Shown here: piece by piece, positions 56,333-64,000 of the stretch
Layout: each line of letters opens with the position of its first letter
Numbering within the stretch: the first letter of the stretch is position 1
NCBI RefSeq assembly: GCF_003933745.1
Contig: NZ_RSEB01000002.1
Span: 310,001-374,000 of the forward strand
Length of the DNA stretch: 64,000 nucleotides
Reading direction: 5' to 3'
DNA from: Glycomyces terrestris
GTDB taxonomy: Bacteria; Actinomycetota; Actinomycetes; Mycobacteriales; Micromonosporaceae
Translations under genes and position numbers: made by a program
Notes under the pieces: generated by a model
Database searches by the model: none
Seen by the model: the letters and a program-made list of their open reading frames with translations, nothing else
Told to the model about the DNA's origin: nothing

Positions 56333-56703
56333 AGGAATACACCGTCACTGCGACGAGAGTGCACGGCCTGTGGGAGCTCGACGTCCCCGGTGTTGGCGTC
56401 ACTCAGTCGACCACCGCCGGAGGGGCCGAGGAGATGGTCCGCGACTACCTCGATTGCCTGGGAGTCGCTGAGGCCGACACTGCGCCTATCGCCATCGTCT
56501 GGCACATCGCCCCTGAAATCGACGCCCGAATCATCGAGGCCAGAGAAGACGCTGCGAAGGCCGCCGAACTCCAGGCGCAGGCATCCCGCATCAATCGCGA
56601 GACCGTGGTGCTGCTCAAGGAGCGGGGGATGACCGGTCGTGATATCGCGGCAGTCCTCGGCATCTCGGAACAGCGCGTCTCGCAGCTTTCGAAGGCCGCC
56701 TGA
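56329..56703 (+). CDS. hicB: HicB-type antitoxin with C-terminal helix-turn-helix
   Basis: 124 residues. The N-terminal half (KEYTVTATRVHGLWELDVPGVGVTQS) has the partial RNase H-like fold of HicB antitoxins. The C-terminus TGRDIAAVLGISEQRVSQLSK is a helix-turn-helix, which would bind the operon promoter. ATG 56329 overlaps the frameshifted toxin; GTG 56320, closer to GGAGGAGG, is an alternative start. The codon use is less GC-extreme than the neighbours, in line with transfer. Confidence 0.75.
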   Translation: MKEYTVTATRVHGLWELDVPGVGVTQSTTAGGAEEMVRDYLDCLGVAEADTAPIAIVWHIAPEIDARIIEAREDAAKAAELQAQASRINRETVVLLKERGMTGRDIAAVLGISEQRVSQLSKAA

Positions 56704-56736
56704 CCGCTGATAGGCCTGTGGTTTGGCAAAACCGTA

Positions 56737-56795
56737 GACCTGCGAATCAGGGGCCGGAAGCCGCGGAGCGGCTTCCGGCCCCTGATTCGCAGGTC
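56737..56795. terminator. 28-bp perfect hairpin between hicB and the roadblock gene
   Basis: Two perfect 28-base arms with the loop GGA; the right arm runs into the stop codon of the roadblock gene. A bidirectional terminator for convergent genes, exceptionally long. Confidence 0.8.
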
Positions 56796-57210
56796 AGTGC
56801 TGCTGATACTGGGCGGCGTAGACCTGGCGGGCGGCCGGGGTGAGGGCCGGGCCGACCTGGTTGATGAGGTTGGCGAGCTCGTGGCCGACCTGGCCGATGT
56901 CGCAGTTGAGGCCGGCGAGGGCGAGGATGCTCGCGCCGCTCGACACCGACATGGAGAACATGAAGCCGCCGTTCATCTCCGTCAGGTTCGAGATCACGGG
57001 GTCGGCCTGGAGCGACCGGGCCGCCCCCGCGAGGAGGCTCGTCAGACCGGAGGCGATGGCGGACAAGCGCTCCGCCTCGTCCCTGGGCAGCGTGTTGTTC
57101 GAGGCGATGAGCAGCCCGTCCGCGGCCACGGCGATCACGTGCGTCACGTGCGGCACCCGGCCGACGAAGTCGTTGAGTAGGAAGTCCAGTTGCGCGCTAG
57201 TGGTGTTCAT
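56794..57210 (-). CDS. Roadblock/LC7 domain protein (CvnB type)
   Basis: 138 residues. The single domain reads LNDFVGRVPHVTHVIAVAADGLLIASN and later GGFMFSMSVSSGASILALA, the roadblock fold of regulators for small GTPases. In conservons this is the second gene after the sensor kinase. ATG 57210 is preferred with GGAGA eight bases upstream, 15 bases after the kinase stop. The usual third and fourth genes (DUF742 and a GTPase) do not follow. Confidence 0.9.
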   Translation of the reverse strand: MNTTSAQLDFLLNDFVGRVPHVTHVIAVAADGLLIASNNTLPRDEAERLSAIASGLTSLLAGAARSLQADPVISNLTEMNGGFMFSMSVSSGASILALAGLNCDIGQVGHELANLINQVGPALTPAARQVYAAQYQQH

Positions 57211-57224
57211 GATCGTTCTCCGGG

Positions 57225-59759
57225 TCATTTCTCATTCTGGGGTCCAGCGGTCCTGCTGCTCGAAAGGCCGCGGGCGTACGCGGAGTACGTCGCGCCGATG
57301 CTCCGGGGATTGCGTTCGATGACCATGCCGTCCTGTCCCGGGCTGGGGGCGACCGCGCCGGGGACCAGGTTGGTCATCGGGTCCCGCCGCGGCAGGCCGT
57401 TCGGCCCGAAGGTGGGTGCCTTCTTCGGCTGCGGCAGTTCGGCGCCGGCCCGCAGGGACGGGTCGGCGTGGACCACCGTCACGTCGAACTTGATCTCCGG
57501 GAGCTCGGAGAGCACGGCCGTCGTCGAGGTGGAGAGTACCGGGAGCGGGCGGGTGTCGTCTACTGCGGAGACTCGGTGGCTCGGGCCCGCCGGGAGCGCC
57601 TTCGGTTCGGGCGCAACGTGTCTGGCGGGCTGCCGCTGCTGCGGGACCGGGCCGGCGGGCTGGGTCAGCTCGGGCTTGTCGGCCCGCGCGAACAGCGGCG
57701 CGTTCTGGCGCGGGCGCTGGAGCGGGACGGTCCGGGCGCCGGCGGTGCCGCCGGGCAGCGTGGCCTGGCGCTGGGAGCGCGGCGGCGGCGTGAACGACAG
57801 GAGCGACCCGGGGACGGCGATCTCGGCGACGACGCCGCCGCCGATCGAGGGCCGCAGCTCGACCTCGATGCCGTGCCGCCCGGCGAGGAAGCCGACCACG
57901 GTGAGCCCCATGGCCTGCATGGCCTCCAGGTCCACCGGGGTGTCGCGGCGGAGGCGGTCGTTGAACCGCTCCATGCGGTCCGGCTCGATGCCGATGCCGT
58001 GGTCGCGCACCTGGATGATCACCTTGCCGGTGAGGACCCGGGCGGTGATCTCGGCGGCGGACTCGGAGTAGCGGGTCGCGTTGTCCATGAGCTCGGCGAG
58101 GAGCTGCACCACGTCGTCGACGTAGTCGGCCTTGACCCACGCGCCCTCGTCGGCGGCGGCCTCGATGCGCGTGTAGTACTCGATGCGGCTCTGCGCCGCG
58201 ATGAGCACGTCGTCCAGGGACGCGTCGGTGGTGCGGACCTTCGCGGCCGAGGAGCCGCCGAGGACCAGGAGCGAGTCGTTCGCGCGACCGATGAGCGAGG
58301 CGAGGTGGTCGAGACGGAACAGCCGCTGGAGGCGCTCGGGGTCCTGCTCGTTCTGCTCGGCCGCGTCGAGTTCGGCGGTGAGGCGGCCGGTGAGCGAGTG
58401 GCCGCGGCGGGCGAGCCGGACGAAGATCGCGCCGACGTGGTACCGCAGGAGGGCCTGCTGCGCGGAGACGCGGATGGCCTCGCGGTGGACGATGTTGAAC
58501 GCCTCGCCGACCTCGCTGAGCTCGTCGTCGCCGCGCACGGCCATCGGCGGGGTGGTGCGGGCGGCGTACTCGTACGGGCTCAGGCCGCCCAGGCCCTGCT
58601 GCTGGTCGACGCGCTTGACGGCCTGCGGGAGGTCGACCATGGCGATCTGCCGGGCCGAGCCCGACAGGTCGCGCAGACCCCGGGTGACCGAGCGGCCGAT
58701 GGTGAACGCGATGAGGAACGCGATGGCGAGGGCCACGACGGCGATGGCCGACTCGGTGAGCAGGCGCTGGACGGCGGCGGCGCTCACGGCCCGGGCCTCG
58801 TCGGACGCCTCGTCGAGGGAGGCGGCGATGAGGTCGGCGGTGTCGGAGTGCCGGGCGTCGTACGCGGCCATGAGCGCGTAGTGCTCGACCTCCTGCTCCT
58901 CGTCGGAGCGGGAGCCGGCGATGGTGCTCTCGAACGCGTTGGCCTGGCGGGCGTCGGAGGAGCCGATGCCGCCCACCTCGAACACGGCCGCGCCGGGGTC
59001 GGTCTGGGCCACGATGCGGCGGTACTCGTTCAGCGACTCCTCGCGGGCCGCGGTGAGCCGCATGAAGGTCCGGTGCTTGCCGGCGAGCGGCTTGCCGTCC
59101 TCGAGGGAGAGCACGAGGAGGCGGATCTGCTCGGAGTACTCGTCGATGGTCGACAGGAGGCTCGCGGTGCGCACGATCCGGGTGAGCTCGGCGGTCCCGG
59201 CGAGGTCGACGGTGTGGTCGAGGACGGCCGAGAGGCGCGCGATCATCGAGTTGTACACCGAGAGGTGGACCGCTTCCACGGTGCCGTCGAAGACGGCGCC
59301 GCGGGTGGTCTCGAGGCGGGCGAGGGGCGCGTCGACGCGGTCGAGCAGCGACTGCGACTCCTCGTCGAGGTCGAGGTCCGCGCGGGTCGCGGCGAGCGTC
59401 TCGAGGGCCTCGCCGGTGGCGGCCTCGTGGTTCTCGAAGGACGTGGCGATCGCCTCGGCGTCGGTGGAGCCGGTCTGCTCCTGGTAGACGATCCGGGCGG
59501 CGTCCTCGCGCTCGGCCTGGATCGCGGCGATGACGGCGTTGACGTCCCGGGCGAGTTCGACGGCGTCGGCGGTGGCGCCGATGTCGCGGGCCTCGTCGGC
59601 CGACTCGACGAGCCGGAGGGCGACCATGCCGGCGAGCGTGAGCGCCGGGACGAGCAGCATGATCGTCAGCTTGGTCCGGATCCTCATGCGGGACCAGGGG
59701 CCGCCTCGCGGGTGCCGCTTCGCTTGCGAGGGCGGGGACTCGGCTAGCTCATCGTTCAT
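57225..59759 (-). CDS. Nitrate/nitrite-sensing-domain histidine kinase (conservon CvnA type)
   Basis: 844 residues. Membrane helices at about 29-50 and 336-354 bracket an extracellular NIT domain. HAMP follows, then a dimerisation region with LFRLDHLAS, where His485 may be the phosphate acceptor, and an ATPase domain with ELMDNATRYSE (N560) and RDHGIGIEPD. A Pro/Gln-rich unstructured tail of about 150 residues ends the protein. Conservon kinases signal through roadblock and GTPase partners to development. AAGGA precedes ATG 59759. Confidence 0.9.
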   Translation of the reverse strand: MNDELAESPPSQAKRHPRGGPWSRMRIRTKLTIMLLVPALTLAGMVALRLVESADEARDIGATADAVELARDVNAVIAAIQAEREDAARIVYQEQTGSTDAEAIATSFENHEAATGEALETLAATRADLDLDEESQSLLDRVDAPLARLETTRGAVFDGTVEAVHLSVYNSMIARLSAVLDHTVDLAGTAELTRIVRTASLLSTIDEYSEQIRLLVLSLEDGKPLAGKHRTFMRLTAAREESLNEYRRIVAQTDPGAAVFEVGGIGSSDARQANAFESTIAGSRSDEEQEVEHYALMAAYDARHSDTADLIAASLDEASDEARAVSAAAVQRLLTESAIAVVALAIAFLIAFTIGRSVTRGLRDLSGSARQIAMVDLPQAVKRVDQQQGLGGLSPYEYAARTTPPMAVRGDDELSEVGEAFNIVHREAIRVSAQQALLRYHVGAIFVRLARRGHSLTGRLTAELDAAEQNEQDPERLQRLFRLDHLASLIGRANDSLLVLGGSSAAKVRTTDASLDDVLIAAQSRIEYYTRIEAAADEGAWVKADYVDDVVQLLAELMDNATRYSESAAEITARVLTGKVIIQVRDHGIGIEPDRMERFNDRLRRDTPVDLEAMQAMGLTVVGFLAGRHGIEVELRPSIGGGVVAEIAVPGSLLSFTPPPRSQRQATLPGGTAGARTVPLQRPRQNAPLFARADKPELTQPAGPVPQQRQPARHVAPEPKALPAGPSHRVSAVDDTRPLPVLSTSTTAVLSELPEIKFDVTVVHADPSLRAGAELPQPKKAPTFGPNGLPRRDPMTNLVPGAVAPSPGQDGMVIERNPRSIGATYSAYARGLSSSRTAGPQNEK

Positions 59760-59788
59760 CTCAGGGGTTCCTTCGGCGGGCGCCGGCG

Positions 59789-62182
<2,394 letters not shown>

Positions 62183-62183
<1 letters not shown>

Positions 62184-63061
62184 CAGACCTCCCTGACCTT
62201 GACGTGGCCGAAGAGGCCGCGGGGCCGCAGCACCAGGACCGCGAACAGCAGCGCGAACGCGACCATGCTCTTCCACGTGGAGTCGAACAGGTGGATCGTC
62301 AGGGCCTCGGCGATGCCGAGGACCACCCCGGCGGCCATGGCGCCCCACAGTGAACCGAGGCCGCCGAGGATGATCACCGCGAAACCGACCAGCTCGATCG
62401 AGGCGCCGAGGTCGCGCCCGGCCTGGCCGAGGTTGAGCGCCAGCAGGGCGCCGGCGACGGTGCCGAGCGCCGACGAGAGCGCGTACGTCCCGGCGGTCAC
62501 CCGGCCCACGTTGACGCCGAGGACCTTCGCGGCCGTCGGGTTCTCGGCCACGGCCCGCATCGACCGCCCCAGCGGGGTCGCCGAGACGAGCCAGGCGAGC
62601 CCGACCATGAGCACCAGGGCCAGGCCCAGGGTGACCAGCTGCGTCAGGGTCACGCGGACCCCGGCGACCTCGAAGAGCCGGTCGGGGAAGTAGTCCATCG
62701 CGAAGCTCTGCGGCTCGGTGCCGTAGCGCGCCTGGAGGAGCGCGATGACGATGCCGCCGAGGGCGACCGAGGAGATGAGTCCCGCGAAGTGCTCGTCGTC
62801 CCGCCCGCGGAGCGGACGGAACGCGATGCGCTCGACCAGGACCCCGGCGAGCGCCCCGAACAGGGCCACCACCGGCAGCAGGATCCACACCGGGATCGCG
62901 GTCCGCGCCGCGACCTCGATGCCCACGAACGCGCCGGCCGTGAACACCGCCGGGTGGGCGAGGTTCAGGTGCCTGAGCACGCCGAACACGAGCGTGAAGC
63001 CGATTGCGAAGAGGGCGTAGATCGAACCTGCGAACACGCCGTTCGCCAACTGTTGCAGCAT
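62183..63061 (-). CDS. livH: Branched-chain amino-acid ABC permease LivH
   Basis: 292 residues with about eight membrane helices. GSIYALFAIGFTLVFGVLRHLNLAHPAVF is the family N-terminal signature and GLGSLWGAMAAGVVLGIAE the EAA-like coupling loop. It pairs with the LivM half of the fusion. AGGA precedes ATG 63061. Substrates of this family include Leu, Ile, Val, but also urea and amides, so specificity is not settled. Confidence 0.94.
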
Positions 63062-63118
63062 GTCTGGATTCCTGTAGGGGGGTGGGGGACGGGCGTCCGC
63101 CGGGGTTCCGGCGGAGGG

Positions 63119-64000
63119 TTACAGCAGCGTGAAGGCGCCGTCGCGGACGATCTGGACGACGGGCTCCTGGTGGACCTCGCCCTCCTCGTCGATCGAGATC
63201 GGGCCGAGGATGGAGTCGTACTCGAGGATCTGGCCGAGGTTGTCCTTGATCGCCTCGCGGTTCGCGTCGCAGTCGGCGCGGATGGCCTGGTCGATCAGGT
63301 ACGCGGCGGTGTACGCCTGGGCTGCGAACTGGTCGGGCGCGCGGCCGTACTTCTCGGTGTAGGCGGCGATGAACTCGGCGTTGCCGGTGGTGTCGGCCGC
63401 CGCGCTCCAGGCGCCGCCGACGATGAGGCCCTCGGCCGCGTCCTCGAGGGCGCCGACCAGGACGGGGGAGTTGAAGGCGTTGCCGCCGACGATCGGGGCC
63501 TCGATGCCGAGGCTGCGGGCCTGCTTGACGAGCGGGACGGTCGCGCCGGGCAGGGCCGAAAGGATGACGGCGTCGGGCTCGGCCTCGAGGACGTTCGTGA
63601 GCTGCGCGGCGAAGTCGGTGTCGGCGGTCTCGAAGGTCTCCTCGGCGACGATCTCGATGCCCTCTTCGTTGAGCACGTCCTTGATCGTGTTGAACGCCGA
63701 GGTGGTGAACTCGTCGGCGCTGTCGTAGAGGACGGCGACCTTGGTCAGGCCCAGGGACTCCTTCGCGGCCGGGATGCTGGCGGCGAGGGCGACCTCCTCG
63801 GGCAGCGAGGCGCGGAAGATGTAGTCGCCGATCTCCGGGATGCCCTCGGCGGTCGTGGAGACGCCGAGCGCGGGCACGCCGGCGCTCTGCGCGTCGGTGT
63901 AGGTCGTGAACGCCATGTTCGACAGGGTCGGGCCGACGATGGCGCTGACCTTGTCGCGGTTGATGAGTTTCTCGAAGGCGGCGACGGAGTCCTCGACGGT
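63119..64000 (-). CDS. livK: Branched-chain amino-acid-type substrate-binding protein (5-prime end beyond window)
   Basis: 294 codons are visible and the frame stays open to the window edge. FEKLINRDKVSAIVGPTLSN and PALGVSTTAEGIPEIG, then LTKVAVLYDSADEFT and FAAQAYTAAYLID, are typical of periplasmic-binding proteins of the LivK type. The signal peptide is outside the window. It should capture the substrate for LivH-LivMG-LivF. The last gene upstream in the operon, 57 bases before livH. Confidence 0.9.
   Translation of the reverse strand, partial: TVEDSVAAFEKLINRDKVSAIVGPTLSNMAFTTYTDAQSAGVPALGVSTTAEGIPEIGDYIFRASLPEEVALAASIPAAKESLGLTKVAVLYDSADEFTTSAFNTIKDVLNEEGIEIVAEETFETADTDFAAQLTNVLEAEPDAVILSALPGATVPLVKQARSLGIEAPIVGGNAFNSPVLVGALEDAAEGLIVGGAWSAAADTTGNAEFIAAYTEKYGRAPDQFAAQAYTAAYLIDQAIRADCDANREAIKDNLGQILEYDSILGPISIDEEGEVHQEPVVQIVRDGAFTLL

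Overview
The window is chromosomal DNA of a very GC-rich actinomycete: codons overwhelmingly end in G or C, GTG and TTG starts are common, and many actinobacterium-only families are present. The backbone follows, with insertions, the order known from Mycobacterium tuberculosis from ideR (Rv2711) to hemQ (Rv2676c): ideR-sigB, DUF3039/DUF3099, sigA, cei, DUF4193, DUF3093, dut, DUF3710, an OB-fold protein, DUF3159, two TrkA proteins, an APC permease, a TRAM methyltransferase, dxs, an RNase D, hemE, hemY and hemQ. Two cellulose-type LPMOs and a conservon-like sensor suggest a soil, probably filamentous, actinomycete; the genus cannot be fixed from the sequence alone.

Layout. 1-2725 (minus): glnX-glnH-pknG-type signalling module, pknG cut by the window edge. 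2879-4770: a deaminase, a rhodanese and a lipoprotein. 5044-8301 (minus): ideR, sigB, a TRIC channel and two small conserved genes. 8343-10605: dtd and a helicase, followed by an unusual 16-bp tandem repeat array. 10936-13813 (minus): DUF7455, sigA, cei. 14162-17474: DUF4193, DUF3093, dut, DUF3710, OB-fold, DUF3159. 17528-19890 (minus): paired secreted LPMOs with matching promoters and CebR-like operators. 19983-26121: TrkA pair, S66 carboxypeptidase, APC permease, rRNA/tRNA methyltransferase. 26186-32680: a proline-rich membrane protein, a DUF5685 protein with a cysteine-packed tail, a glycine-betaine type ABC operon and a decayed adenosine-deaminase-like gene whose frame runs into that operon. 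32900-38575: dxs, a large membrane protein and a secreted lysozyme-like protein. 38825-42093 (minus): the fadA-fadB beta-oxidation pair. 42291-47496: RNase D, then hemE-hemY-hemQ (coproporphyrin route to heme) and two small membrane genes. 47562-55992: ilvD, a GGDEF-EAL protein, and ilvB-ilvN-ilvC behind a leader-peptide attenuator. 56158-56703: a frameshifted hicA and intact hicB. 56794-59759 (minus): roadblock protein and NIT-domain histidine kinase, a partial conservon. 59789-64000 (minus): a branched-chain amino-acid type ABC transporter with livM and livG fused.

How it fits together. Branched-chain amino acids link the ilv genes, controlled by a leader peptide ending Leu-Val-Val-Val-Leu-Ile, and perhaps the liv importer. 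Iron and heme meet in ideR and hemEYQ. Potassium and osmotic functions cluster as TRIC, the TrkA pair and the betaine transporter. No tRNA, rRNA, CRISPR, insertion sequence or prophage was seen. The most notable unexplained items are the 16-bp repeat array after the helicase gene, the LPMO pair with duplicated regulation, the active-site-dead deaminase running into phased GAGACC repeats, the frameshifted hicA, the cysteine-rich tail, and a perfect LacI-type operator with no obvious gene to control.
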